Translations under genes and position numbers: made by a program
Notes under the pieces: model-generated
Databases searched by the model: none
Told to the model about the DNA's origin: nothing
The model's input: only the letters and a program-made list of their open reading frames with translations
Shown here: positions 46,430 to 58,999 of the stretch, piece by piece
How positions within the stretch are numbered: the first letter of the stretch is position 1
Layout: each line of letters opens with the position of its first letter
NCBI GenBank assembly: GCA_018902385.1
Contig: JABSSW010000026.1
Span: forward strand, 530,865 to 594,864
DNA length: 64,000 nt
Reading direction: 5' to 3'
Source: Physcia stellaris
Lineage: Eukaryota > Ascomycota > Lecanoromycetes > Caliciales > Physciaceae

Positions 46430-47260
46430 TTACATTTCAAAAAACTTGCGTGAGAACGTTATTCGTGTTAATCACGATAATTCGTTCGTTGATCATTTCG
46501 ACATCGAACGAACGTTGAAATTGATACGTCGAAAATACTATTGATCGAATCAAAATTTTATCGAAATTTTTGAAATGCGACAGCAAATCAAAAACATTGT
46601 GAAACATGCGTCGTTTGCAAACGAAACAAAATTGCACGACACAAATCATACGACGAGTTTTTTTTTTCTTTCGATTTTTGAATTTAAGTGAATTGATTTT
46701 TTCATGAATTTCGTGACAGAATTTTTTTCAAATAAAGCATGAAATGAAACGATTTACGATTCGATTTTAGTGATTGTGAATCGTTTAACGAAAATGATTC
46801 ATTACATATCAATGACTAAAACGATTTTCGCAAAGAATTTGATCGAAATTTTATTTCGCGAAATCATTCGATTTCACGATTTTTTTTCGTCAATCGTTAT
46901 CGACAAAAATTTCATTTTCACATTCAAATACAACGATGCGCTGTGTTACGTCTTGAAAATCAAACGTAAATTGTCAATCGTTTTTCATTTTCAGATCGAT
47001 GAACAAATCGAGCGAATGAACAACGTCATGAAACAATTTTTTCGCGTTTTCGTCAATTTCGAGCAAAATGATTGAATAAAATTGTTGTTCATGATCGAGT
47101 TCGTTTACAACAACAACAAGCATGCATTCACAAACATTTTTTCGTTCGAAATTATGTTTGAATATTCATTTCGCATGTTCTTCGAGAAAACATGAAACAA
47201 AAAAATTAAATTCAAATTCGCAAAGAAACACGCTGAACATTTAGTTGAGCTATTTCGAAT
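46430..47260 (+). pseudogene. Chromovirus integrase relic
   Basis: HHCC region: RENVIRVNHDNSFVDHFDIE, LKLIRRKYY, TGA (46542, Trp), then CVVCKRNK in a shifted frame. Core: ILVIVNRLTKMIHYI, FHDFFSSIVIDKNFIF, YVLKIKRKLSIVFHFQIDEQ with IERMNN (catalytic E region), VFVNFEQND, TGA (47073, Trp), FVYNNNKHAFTN. The order and motifs are those of Ty3-type integrases. Confidence 0.8.
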
Positions 47261-47639
47261 ATTGAAAAACAATTTACTCGTGACACAACAACAGCAAACG
47301 ATGTATAAAAACGAACGCACGAAATCAATGTCATACAACGTCGAAAATTACGTGAATTTGAACGATAAAAACATCAAAACTAAACGAAACAAAAAATTGA
47401 AATGAAAATTCTTTGAATCATTTCAGATTTTCGAAATTATAAAAAATCAAATTTATCGTTTAAATCTATTCAAACGTTGACGCATTCACGACGTCTTTCA
47501 CGTTTTTTTTCTGAAAAAATTCAATTTTAAAAAAAAAAAAAGCGCGCATACGTCACATTTTTCTGAATCTTTTTATCAAGTTGAAAATATTGAATTCGAC
47601 GAAAACATGAAAATGAAAATCACGAAAAAATTTTATGAA

Positions 47640-47830
47640 ATCGAAATCATCAAAAACAACAAAATCTTCAAAATAGATGAAATTTCAAACAAACTTTACA
47701 ACGAACTCGATTTCTATTATTTCGTGAAATGAAAAAACTATGAAAACGCGACTTGAAAATTTGCATCGTTTGTCAAGCATTTTCGAAAAATTTTGCGACA
47801 ATTTCATAACGAGAATTCAAAAAAATCTGA
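47640..47830 (+). pseudogene. Chromodomain relic at the integrase C-terminus
   Basis: The frame reads YEIEIIKNNK, then FYYFVK, TGA (47730), KNYENAT, TGA (47754), KFASFVKHFRKILRQFH. With Trp restored in concept at both stops this is the chromodomain core 'Y.VKW.GY...TWEP..(S/N)'. In chromoviruses it steers integration to chromatin marks such as H3K9 methylation, which fits insertion in heterochromatin-like DNA. Confidence 0.75.
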
Positions 47831-48508
47831 TGTCAATAAGAAAACAAATCATCGAAAATCAAAAAAAAAATGAATTAAAATATTTACTGCATGTTAACAC
47901 ATTTTCGTTCTCAAGACTTTGTGTGTTGCTTACTGTCTAGAATTTACGACGCATGAAGAGATGAATCGTGTCAAAAACATTTTCAGAAATTGCTGTTCGA
48001 TTTGATCGAGCGATGAGTCGTTGAATAAAGATGTGAAATGAAATAAAAAAAAAATTTCGAAATTTGAATATCAATGCGATCGCGACTAATGAGCGTTTAT
48101 CGCGTTTACATTTTTTTCTCATGATATCGATGCTGATATTCGAAATAAAAAAATGAAAAAATAAAAAAATGTTCGAATTCAAAACTTTTTGTCAACAAAT
48201 CAATTGTCAATCATCATATCGAAAATTGTGAATTGTACGAAATCAAACATTCGATCATGAAAACAACAAACAATTGATTCATCAAATTATGTTTTTGAGT
48301 CACTCAAAAGATGTTTTTCAAATTTTTAACGCAAGCTGACTATTGAATTCGAGCGAAAATATTTCGAAATGCGAAAATCACGATCATAATAATTTTTCAA
48401 ATCAATGCAAAATCAAAACAAACAAAAAACACGTCAAGACAAACAAAATACGTCAAAATTTCTGTTAACATGTTGATCTCAAAAACTTCGATGCTTAAAA
48501 AAGACGTA

Positions 48509-48827
48509 TGTAAAAATAAAAATTCAAGATTTTCGAGAATACGATTCGCATCTCGTCAAGCAATTCGATTATCGAAATTCGAATGATTTCGAAAAAAATT
48601 AATTTCAATCATTTTACAACTCGATCAACGATAAACTCAACAAATTCATATTGTCAATCGAAGTCGTTCGAATTCGTACGATTGAATAAATAGAATGTGA
48701 ATAAAAAGCAATTGCAAAACGTAGTCTGTTCTGTAACGATTAGTAAATCAATATATTACATTTCAAGTTATACATTTCTGATGTCAATAATCCATTAAAC
48801 TATACTATTTCTAGTACGAATTTTACA
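48509..48827 (+). repeat. 3' LTR of the chromovirus
   Basis: 319 bp. Followed by the right target duplication ttcgt (48828-48832). Confidence 0.92.
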
Positions 48828-48832
48828 TTCGT

Positions 48833-49186
48833 TTAATTACGAATCGATTTTATTTATTGAATACAAATCGAACAAAAAATCAACATCATCATGAAAACAA
48901 CATGCAAATCTCATTTGTTTTTGACAACGATTTTTTCGAAAAATGATTTGAATACGTCGAAATTCTCGCTAATACAAACAATCGAAATATCATTTCAAGT
49001 AATCGATTTTGAAAAACTGTAATATATTATCACTTTCGATGAAAAACATTTAAAATTTATCTTTTACGCAATTCAAAAGTATTCGATTTCGAAAAGTTCG
49101 AAAAAATGATAAAACGAATAAAATTTCAATTGAAAAACGTCATTCATATTCATGTTCTATTTTAAATTCAAAAATCGATATTTCAA
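48833..49186. other. AT-rich stretch, nothing recognised
   Basis: Short spacer between the chromovirus and the helicase relic. Confidence 0.5.
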
Positions 49187-51720
49187 ATGATCGTCGAAAA
49201 CTTCATACGAACAAATGTTTCGAATAAAGAAAAAAAGTTTGAATTACACGTTTTAATCGTGAAATATCAAATTCACACGTGTCGTTTCGATATGTGTCGC
49301 AAAAATTTGATCATCGAATTTCGATATAAAATTAAATTTTTTCAATCATTATCGTTCGTGATTGAAATCGTGAACGACGACAATCGTTACATTTACAAAC
49401 GATTGAAAAAAAAATCGTTGAATATTTTCATATAACGTTCAAATGTTTTTGATTTGAAACGTACATATAAATATTCAATACATTATCGAAATTTATTTTG
49501 TCGCGTATGTCAACAAATATGTTATTAAAATTAAATCGAACGACATGTACAATTTGTTCATTCGTAACGTCATCAAAAAACATTTAATGATTCGTAAAAT
49601 GAAATCGATAAAAATCATAATGTTAATGTTAAATTACGACATGTTTCGTTGCAACAAAATTGTGATGTATATCGATATCATTTTGTTAAAAAAACGATCG
49701 ATTTTCGTGAAGTTTTTTGACAATTAAAGCGAAATTTACTCGAACAAAAAATCGATGAAAACGAAAAATTTGATTTTTTTTACAAAAATCAAATCGAAAA
49801 TATTTTGTTCGTTTTTCAAAATCGTTTTACGATCAATTGACGTATTTCGACTATCACGCGCAATACAATTTGATTAAATCAATCGCAAAATTTGAAAATG
49901 AAATTATGAATAATATGAAAAACGTTGTCAAAAAAAAAACAAATATGATTTTTTGATCGAACGTTTTTTTTCACATAAATTGATCAATTCAAAACATTTT
50001 AATTCGAAATATCGAACGACGTTTGATCGACGAAAAAACATTCTTTTACGAAAAATTGCTCATGATTGAATCGTGACGTACAAAAAAAAAATTCGAAAAT
50101 CGATGTCAAATTTTACAATTTTTTGTTATCGTGATCATTTCATGATGTTTTATTCAAACGAATATCGAAATTTAAATTTTTGAATTACATTTCAAATGAT
50201 CAAACGCGACGTAAAAATCAACATTTTCTATTTGAAAACGATTCATCGTTTGTTTTCTGAAATATTCGAAATCGAAAATGAATGCATACGACAAAGATTT
50301 CTCGAAATGCAAATCAAAATTCGATCGATTTCGATGTTCGACGACAATTTAAATTTGAATAAAAATCAATATGTGACGTATCAACGCATCATAAATAATT
50401 TCTTTTTTGTCACATTTCGAAAATCGCGAAAAACAAAATTTTTCGTTACAAATTCAAAAAAAACGAACAAATTCTTTTTATTGCACATTTTCGTGACGTG
50501 ATGCAATAATCGTAAATTGTGAATTTTCAAAATAATTTTCATCGAAATTGTTGCAAAAAACGTCGCAAATAAAATCATTCACAACAATTTGCATATCAAT
50601 AACGTGAATAATTCAAATCATGAATCGTTGCAATTCAGTATATTTCGCATCGAAAATTCAATGAACGATTTCAAAAAAATCAAAGTTTTTATTATTGATG
50701 AAATTTTCATGATCAACAATGAAATGTTCAATTTTGTTTCGAAATTGTTTGTCAAAATTCACAAGAATTTTTTTTTTTTTGAAAATTTTCATGTTATTGT
50801 GTTTGACGATTTATTGCAATTATTTTCAATCAACGAACGTCAAATTTTTCATGTTTTTGTTTGAAAGATTTTTGTTTCGTTGTTTTTGAAACGTTTCAGA
50901 AAACACGACAGCGATTCAAAATTCGAACGACTTTTTGAAATTGTTCGTTTTGACAATATCACAAACGAAATCATGAATATATTTCATCGACGAGAACAAA
51001 AATTCCGAATCGATGATTTAATTCATAAATGTATTTTTTTTCATTTTCGCAAAGACGAAATGTTGCGTCTCAACGCGTTATTGCTGAAAAAAGTTTGCAA
51101 TTCATCTGTTATCGTTCACAAAATTTCAAATAAAAAACGCGATCGAAATTTGTTCGAATCAATTCACAAACATTTCGTCAAAAAAAACAATTTGTTCAAT
51201 GAAATAATAATCGTTTCTGAAGTTCGAATGATGTTTTTAAAAAATAATTTCATAAATCGAAACATAGTCAACGACAGTTGTGACTTAATAAATCAAAATG
51301 AATGACAAAAATTATTTTATCGTAATTTTTCAATGATCGAACGAATAAAAATTAGATTTTTCTAATATTCGTTACAACGTGATTGATATCAATCATTTAG
51401 AAATTGTATGTGATTTTTACATCGATTACAAAACGTTATATGATGTGTTTTACAATCGAATTCAATTTTCAATTTTGAACGTTTTTGTTTTGATCGTTCA
51501 TAAAATTCAATTGTTAACAATGACGAACATATCGATAAGTTTTGACAATAATATGTTCGTCGCAAAACATGTTTATATCGCATTGAATAAAACGCAACGA
51601 TGAAATCAAATATTTATTTTTGTTTTGTGCAAAAAGATTTTTCGAATGAATCAACAAACAATAATCGAAGTATAAACGTTTAAAAAATATTGTCAATGAA
51701 ATATATGAAATTGAAATTAA
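49187..51720 (+). pseudogene. Helitron-like Rep/PIF1 helicase relic
   Basis: The 5' part (49187-49730) carries LHVLIVKYQIHTC, DNRYIYKRLKKKS, a YVNKYVIK motif and RKMKSIKIIMLMLNYDMF, recalling the Helitron Rep-side region ('YI.KY', 'R.ig..EA...l'). The 3' part is clearly PIF1-like helicase: NLNKNQYVTYQRII, FFVTNSKKTNKFFLLHIF (Walker A 'TGsAGTGKS.LL', Gly lost), KVFIIDEIFMINNEMF (Walker B DE intact), FHVIVFDDLLQLF ('GD..QLPPV'), FHRREQKFRIDDL, MFLKNN, and a final FVLIVHKIQLLTMTNISI with HVYIALNKTQR ('A.TIHKaQG.T', 'YVALSR'). Stops and shifts interrupt it throughout. A host PIF1 is unlikely because the Rep-side motifs precede it. Helitron termini not located. Confidence 0.6.
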
Positions 51721-52585
51721 CGTGATCGCATAACAATAATATCAAATAATTTTCGTCTTTTTTCGACACGAAACGTTATAATTTTTTTGTCGCATCGCGT
51801 GTTTATTATTTTTCATGAATTTTCATTTCGAATCGAATCATGTCAATGATACGAAAAATGTTTAAATTTTGCGAAATTTTCAAAATTAACTTTATGATCG
51901 TGACGAAAAATTGAATATAACGAAACAAATTCGTCGTAAAACAATTTCAATTTGAATATTCAAAATTTTTTAAAATGTGTATATTGATAATATTTATTCA
52001 AAATTTATACAATGTTTCGATTCATTATTATTATTGATATATTCAACAAACATATTTCAATTTTCATGAATTTTTATACGAAAAAATTATAAACAATGTG
52101 TAAATTTTAATTTTTAAATAAAAATACAAAATGTTCAAATATTTCGTTCAAATTGTTGTAAATTGAAATGATTGTATTTGTCAAACAAAACATATTTTTT
52201 TTTATTTTTATGCGATATTCACGTTTTAAAATTTTGCATGTAAAAAATTCAAATTTCATTATGATTATCGTAAATTTTTTTATTATCATTATTTTTTTTG
52301 AAATCGAATTTGTACGATTGCAATGATTTATAAAAACGAATTACATATTTAACGTATGTAATGTTGATTTCATCGAATTTTAAATAAAACGATTTTTTTT
52401 CATCGTATTGTGATTTAAAATAAATTTTCGATTGTTTGTGTTGTTCGTATTCATTCGATCAATAATTTATTAACGTGTTTTCACGATCACATTTGATTGC
52501 AATTTTTTTTTTTTTTTTTCATGCATCACGATGTTTAATCAAACGAAATTTTGAATCATTTGTAAATTGTATTTTTGTTTAATTT
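51721..52585. other. AT-rich stretch, nothing recognised
   Basis: No frame or repeat assigned. Confidence 0.5.
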
Positions 52586-53545
52586 ATGAAATGTGTGTTA
52601 ATTGAATCAATAAATCACAATGAAACAACAATTTTCGTCAATATTGCGCAAATAAATAAATTTGAAAATCAAAAAAAACAATTTGACAATGAAATAATTC
52701 AAATTTCGTTTTTTTTTTTCGATCGTTTTCAATTAATCAATTTTTATGACACGCGTTCGATGATTTTGCATTTTGCGAATCGAATATTCGCGAATTTGAC
52801 GCATTTTCAACAATTGCAAACGTTGATCATTCAAATACGCGAATTTGTTTGAATTTTGAAAAATGATTGTTTTGACGTCAAAAAAATCGTTGAAAATTCA
52901 ACATTGTCGTTTTGCGATCGATACGCGATCACGAAAAAAAACAAAATCAATTTCGTTTTTTTTCGATGCGTTCAAACACGAAATCGTTTCGAAATTTGCG
53001 AAAATTGCATATTCAAACACAAAACATCGAATTGTTCATTCAATAAATGCATTCAATTTTCAATATTTCAAATAATAAATTTTTTTCAAATTCGATGCGT
53101 GTTCAATTCGAAATTATAAAAATAATATTTCAAATTATCGTCACAAACGTAAAATTCGTTGACGAAAAAAAAAAATTAAAATTTCGATCAAAAATGATGA
53201 AAATCATTTTGTCGCAAATTTGTTTTTTCGCGACGATCATCGAACAAACGTCGTCGATTGTTGTTTTCAACAACGATCACGACAAATGATCGTGCGCGAT
53301 TCAATGAAAACGACATCGACGACGAATCATTAAATAATCGTTCGAACGTCGTCGACGATTCATCATTGTTTTTGTTTCAAAACGAAAAAAAAAACGAAAA
53401 CGAAAATTTTCAATTTGAACAACATCATGACGATTACGACGACGAATTCGATTTCGATTTCGAATTTGTTTCGAATGATGTTGTTTTTATCATCGAAAAA
53501 ACAAAATCGACAAAAACATTTTTTTCAAAACGAAATAAATTTTGA
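52586..53545 (+). pseudogene. Unassigned relic with a cysteine cluster and an acidic tail
   Basis: The frame at 52856-53119 ends with CENCIFKHKTSNCSFNKC (CX2CX8CX4C, about 52997-53050), preceded by a basic stretch. A separate frame at 53258-53545 is strongly Asp/Glu/Asn-rich. This may be one eroded gene downstream of, or part of, the Helitron-like element. Family not recognised. Confidence 0.3.
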
Positions 53546-56142
53546 ATTTCAATTTCACGACGATCAATCGTCGTAAAAAAAAATTTATTTTCGTTTTTTG
53601 CGTGTTTTTGATTCGAATAATATCGTAAAATTTACGCGACGTCGAATCGAATTGTGACGAAAAACAAAACGAAAAAAAAAAAAAAAAAAAACGAAATGAA
53701 AAAATAAATATGCGCGATAAAAAAATAAAATCATATTATAAAAATTTTTGTATTGAAAAACGATTTTATTGCAAAAATCGTTATATACGATATTGCAAAA
53801 AAATTTCAACAATTTTTGAAAAATTTATTTTGATTTTTTTTGTCATAATCAATTTTATTTTTTTTTTTTTTTTGATTTTTGCAAAATTCATCGAATTGAT
53901 ACGAATAAACATTTTGATTCATTGATTCAACGAAAACAAAATTTCATTGTTTGAAATTCAATTGATTTTATCAAACAGATTTTTTTTCAATATCATGTTT
54001 TGACACAAAAACTCGATGAGATGATTTTTATCGTACATATTTTTCGTTTTTATTTTTCGAATTAATTACGTTTCAACGAATTCTTAATCAACACGAATGA
54101 ATTGTACGAATATTTTTTTTTTCATTGTAACAATCATTGATTCAAACGTTATAATTGATACACGTCAATTGCAATCAAATTGTTTTTTTCATTCATTTTG
54201 TTTCAAATCATGATGTTGATAAAATGAAATTGATGCAAATATCGACATGAATTAATTTTGTTTCGAAATCAACTTTATGAATTTTAATTCTTTTTTTTTT
54301 TTTAAAACGTTGTTGCATATTCAACGACAATGTCTTGTTCATTTTCGATCAATTTCTTGACAAAAAACGTCGTGAATATCATTCAAAAAATCAAAAACAA
54401 CATTAATATGACTGATTTGCTTTAAAGAAAAAAATAAAATGAATGATCGAAAAATGAAAAATGAACTTATTTTAAATCGCAAAATATCGATGTTTGTATT
54501 TCAAAAATTCGACATCACGAATTCGAAAAATTTTCGAAAAAAACTATTTTCGAAACAAACTCGTGTCATTTTCAAAATCGAATTTTCGATTTGAAATTAA
54601 CGACGTTTTCTAATTGAATGATTTCGACTAATATTGTCGAAATCGATTTTGATTAAACGAATTCTATTTACGCAATTTCATTTTCGACATCATTACAGTG
54701 AACTTTTTTTATAAAAATCGAATTTTCTTGACATTTTTAATTTTTAAAAAACGAAAATTTTTACATCATATATACGTTAATAGATTTCAAAATTCTGTAA
54801 ACGTGTATAATTTTATGAAACAATTTCACAATTTTAAAAATATAAAATTAAAAATTGAATTCGAAAATCTAATAAATCAAATAAAATCTGAATGTAAAAA
54901 CTATTCGCGAAAATTTTTGAAATTTTAAAAATCATCGTAATAAAGCGAAAATTTTTAATTTCACATCAAAAAAACTCGATAATGAAATTTTCGATTTTTA
55001 CGATTCGAAAATTTTTACAAATTAAATTTTAATAAAAAAAATTCATTGTATTACGTATTCAACATGTTAATTTTTAATACGTCAAAATTGAAAATGAATT
55101 TTTTTAGATTTACATTTTCTTTTAACAATTTTCATGAATTTTTTATATTAATTTGTATCGCAAAATATTTTTATATTTGTTCAACATCGAAATGCAATAT
55201 AAAAATATCATTTTTGTTAAATTCAAATTTTGATACTTTTTCGAAATTTATTACATCGTCGTCGTTTTAACGTCATTATGTCGTTTTATTGATTCGAAAT
55301 CAACGTTTGCAAATACAAACTTTACGAACGTTCAAATGAAATTACGAAAAAATTGTTGCATATTTTCGAATTTGTTTAAACGTCGATTGTATTGCATATC
55401 AAATATAATACGCAACAAATTATAAAGTCGTTTTACAAAAACGTCGTTGCGATTTTCAAATTTTGTTAAATATTTTTACAAAACGACGAATGATCGATTT
55501 TATTACAAATTCTAAACATACACGAAAAATGTCATTCATTTAAATCAATCAAAAATTACATTTTTTCGTTTTTGAATCAATTATGCGAAAAATCATGCAA
55601 AAAGAAAAAATATTTCGAAAATTGACTAAAAAAAATCATTCATTTTCGAAAAAAATAAATTTTTGAAATTTGTTTTTGTTTACGAACATTTCAATTGAAT
55701 TCGATTATAATGAAACGTCATATTGTGAACGAATAAAATTTAAATAATTAATAACAAACATATATGATAAATTTTGAAAACGTTTTCAAATTTTTCAATT
55801 GATTTAATTATTTTAAAATTTGAATATCTCGTCACGTTGAAAAAAAATATGAAATCGATTGCATAATGAAAAAGAAAAATATCAATTTAATTGAATATTT
55901 TGAGCAAATTACAATATTAAATTACATACAATTAAATCATTTCTGATCATGAACAAAATTGCATTTTTGATGATTTGAACAAAAATTTCTGTTTGTTTTA
56001 AAAAAAAAAAAATCATTACATTTGATATTTATTCTGTATGAATTTTTTCGTTTATCGATAATATGATTGTTTCAATTGTTTCAAATTCAAAAAATAATTC
56101 GAATTTTAAACTGAATACGCATGCATTCAAAATTTTGTTTCA
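53546..56142. other. Hypermutated AT-rich stretch with long homopolymers, no gene recognised
   Basis: Open stretches at 54698-54928 and 55046-55270 are Asn/Phe/Lys-rich and unassigned. Confidence 0.45.
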
Positions 56143-56341
56143 TGTTGAAAAATACAATGACAGAAAATTGAAATATGAACACGAATAAAATCAAAATTTT
56201 TGATTGATCGATTAAACGAAACGTGTCAAAATCGATCATTATTAAAAACATTTGCGCAATCAAATTGTATTTATTTTTGTATGTAATTTCGATAATATTG
56301 CACAGAATTTTGTTTTGATAATCATTCACATTCGTTCAATA
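56143..56341 (+). repeat. Solo LTR of the copia family
   Basis: 199 bp, TGTTGAA...TTCAATA, clearly related to the LTRs at 2817, 57715 and 63399. No adjoining internal sequence is present on either side. A perfect 5-bp target duplication tttca lies at 56138-56142 and 56342-56346. Such solos arise by recombination between the two LTRs of a full element. Confidence 0.88.
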
Positions 56342-56837
56342 TTTCATGCAAAATGAAATCAGAAAACACATTGCTCGAATTACAATGAAAAAATTTGTCG
56401 AACGAAACATACAATTCATACAATGATTTTCATATTCTTCAAATTTGAATTCAATTGAAATTGTCTGAAATTGAATGAAAAATTATGTGCAAAACAATTA
56501 CGACGACAAAATGAGCTATGATCGTTTACGGAAAACTGTTCAAGCGACGTGAAATTCGATTGAACAGTATCAATTGAACGACTTGATTGACTCATTATTT
56601 TGAAAAAATGAACAATGATTGCATTTGAATTGCGTGTAATTTCTAAATACAAACAAATCGAAAATTTTGATGTGTGCGATGTTAAAACACTAAATTCAAT
56701 AAAAACGCATTAGATTTTTTTTCGTCAAGTTATATCAATTGATTTTTGCGCATTTATCATTGCGAAAATTGTATTTTTCAACATTTTTTCACAACATTCG
56801 TTTGTGTTTTTTGTTTAAAACAATTATTTTGATCAGT

Positions 56838-57078
56838 TTGAAATTTTCGTGCGAACTTTTTCAACGATGCAAATTTTGATGTCTGAAATTCTTTCAAAAC
56901 GATAAATTTTGAAATTTTTTCAACGATGCGTTGTTTGAAATTTTCGAACAAACTTTTTCATTGCGATAAATTCATGATTTATTGAAACGAATGATTTTTA
57001 TTGTTGCAAATCAGTTGAAATTTTTTCAACGATACATTGTTTGAAATTTTCGAGCAAATTTTTTCAATTCAATAAATG
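56838..57078. repeat. Local repeat, period about 106 bp
   Basis: gaaattttttcaacgat is followed by ttgtttgaaattttcga and then caaa.tttttca at 56911 and again at 57017. A shorter related piece lies at about 56838. Confidence 0.65.
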
Positions 57079-57714
57079 TTAAAGTCGAATCACACATCGA
57101 TGCGAAATATGCAGAAACGAATCAAACGAAATTCGATGATTTATTGATTTCAAATATAACGTAAAATCGAATTGTAAAACGTGCGATCGAATGACTAAAA
57201 ACGTTTTGCGTTTTTTCATGAAATGATGCATCGATATGACAGCTAATATCTAGAATTGATTAGAAAACACATCGTGAAATAAATATTTTTCGTTTAAATA
57301 TTGTCGTTGAAACGAAAATGAAAACGCAACACATTGACGATTCGTTTTATAATTCATTGATTTCACAAATATTTTAAATTTTTCATTTCACATTGCGTTT
57401 TCGTTGATCGAATCTCTATGTGATTTGACTGTAAAAAATTCAGAAAATGTGTCAACGAAATGAAAAAGATGAAACATGACTGAAAAATCGATAAAAAAAT
57501 AATGCATTTAATGCGCGACAGATTTTTGCGAACATACATCGATGCAAAAAATGCGAATTCGAATTTTTCGATTCTGATTAAAATTTGTCAGAAAATCAAA
57601 TCGATTAATATGCGAAAAGATTCGATATTTTCAGCATTATTCGTTTTTTTTGATAGAATTTTTGCTTTGCGAAATCGAGATGTAATTTGATTGCATAATA
57701 CGTTTTTTCGAAAC
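57079..57714. other. AT-rich stretch, nothing recognised
   Basis: Ends in cgaaac, whose last five bases gaaac form the left target duplication of the copia element. Confidence 0.5.
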
Positions 57715-57910
57715 TGTTAAAAAATACGATGACAAGAAATTGAAAAATAGACACGAATGTGATCAAAAATTTCTGATTGATCGATTAAACGAAACGTGTC
57801 AAAATCGATCATTATTAAAACATTTGCGCAATCAAATTGTATTTACTTTTGTATATAATTTCGATAATATTGCATGTAATGCAATGACAATCATTCACAT
57901 TCGTTCAATA
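57715..57910 (+). repeat. 5' LTR of the copia element
   Basis: Starts TGTTAA, ends TTCAATA. The next bases gattataag correspond to the putative initiator-tRNA primer site. Confidence 0.88.
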
Positions 57911-58088
57911 GATTATAAGATTCGAATTAACATAAATTTTTGTAATTGTTAACGTCAATCGCTCGATCACGAAATCACGAAAATTAAACAACAATGAAGA
58001 TGTTTTCATCGATTCGATCGCGTCAAAACTGTAAAAATGTTTTACATATTCGAATTCGATCATTAATTCAACGAATGAACAAACGATT

Positions 58089-58989
58089 GTGAAAATGTTT
58101 CACGAAATACAACAAATAAAAAAAATTTACATATTTACATATCATATCACGCAACATGAACGATTTCGAATTCAACAAATTCAACGCGCGTCGAGTTTGC
58201 GATATTTTTATTCGTCAAAATTGCGAAAAATGATTCAAATTAATGAAACAATGATTTATCGACGAAAAAATTTGAAAAATCGTCGATTCAAATTATGTAT
58301 CAAAATTATTATCGAATGATTTTCGAAAATCAAAATGAAATGTCGATTTGAATTTTGATAATAAAAATATTGAAAAAAAATTCGACGCAAAAACACAATA
58401 TCAATTCATCGAATGTATCGATGACGATAATCAAAAATTGATGACGAAATTGAAAATCGTCAAAAAAATTTGAAAAATTTTTGTCAACAAATACAAACAA
58501 AAATTTGTTACAATTGAACGACAATATTTGCAAAAATTCATAAATTATAAAAAATTTTTAAATATAATTATCGAAATCGTTTACATTGATATCATTAAAA
58601 AAAATCGTAAAATCGCAAATTTGTAATCAAATATAACGAATTTGTTCAAATCAAAACGTCGTTTTCAAACATTTTTACAATTTTTGTTTGTCGAATACGA
58701 TGTCATTCGTGATGCAATCGACGCACAAAACAATTTCGATGTCGATAAATTTATTCAAAAATTGCAAGAAAAAAAAACACAATTAATTGACAAAATCGTC
58801 GAATCGACGTTGATGATCAAAAACAATCGTCGTCAATCGTATCGTATATTTCAACGACGATTTTTCAATTTTGATGAAAATTCTCGTCGTCGTTTCAAAG
58901 TCATGACGAAAAAAATTAAAAATTGTTTTTTTTGTGACGATTCACACAGAATCGTCGAATGCAATTTTTTGAAAACATTAAAAAAATGA
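58089..58989 (+). pseudogene. Copia gag relic with zinc knuckle
   Basis: An N-terminal piece (58089-58319) and a longer piece (58642-58989) share the DAIDAQNNFDVDKFIQKLQ block with the left copy and end in CFFCDDSHRIVEC (58924-58962), followed by NFLKTLKK and a stop. The ancestral role is nucleocapsid. Confidence 0.7.
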
Positions 58990-58999
58990 ACAAAAAAAC

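Larger units (their letters stand above)
42185..48827 (+). mobile_element. Complete but dead Ty3/gypsy chromovirus
   Basis: LTRs 42185-42504 and 48509-48827 both begin TGTAA and end TTTTACA. They are flanked by a perfect 5-bp target duplication ttcgt (42180-42184 and 48828-48832). Inside, in order, are gag with zinc knuckle, aspartic protease, RT, RNase H, integrase and a C-terminal chromodomain, the layout of Metaviridae chromoviruses. The reading frame is largely collinear but interrupted by TGA at conserved Trp positions and by shifts at poly-A runs. GC is very low and GG/CC nearly absent, so the copy was killed by base changes rather than by rearrangement. Confidence 0.92.
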
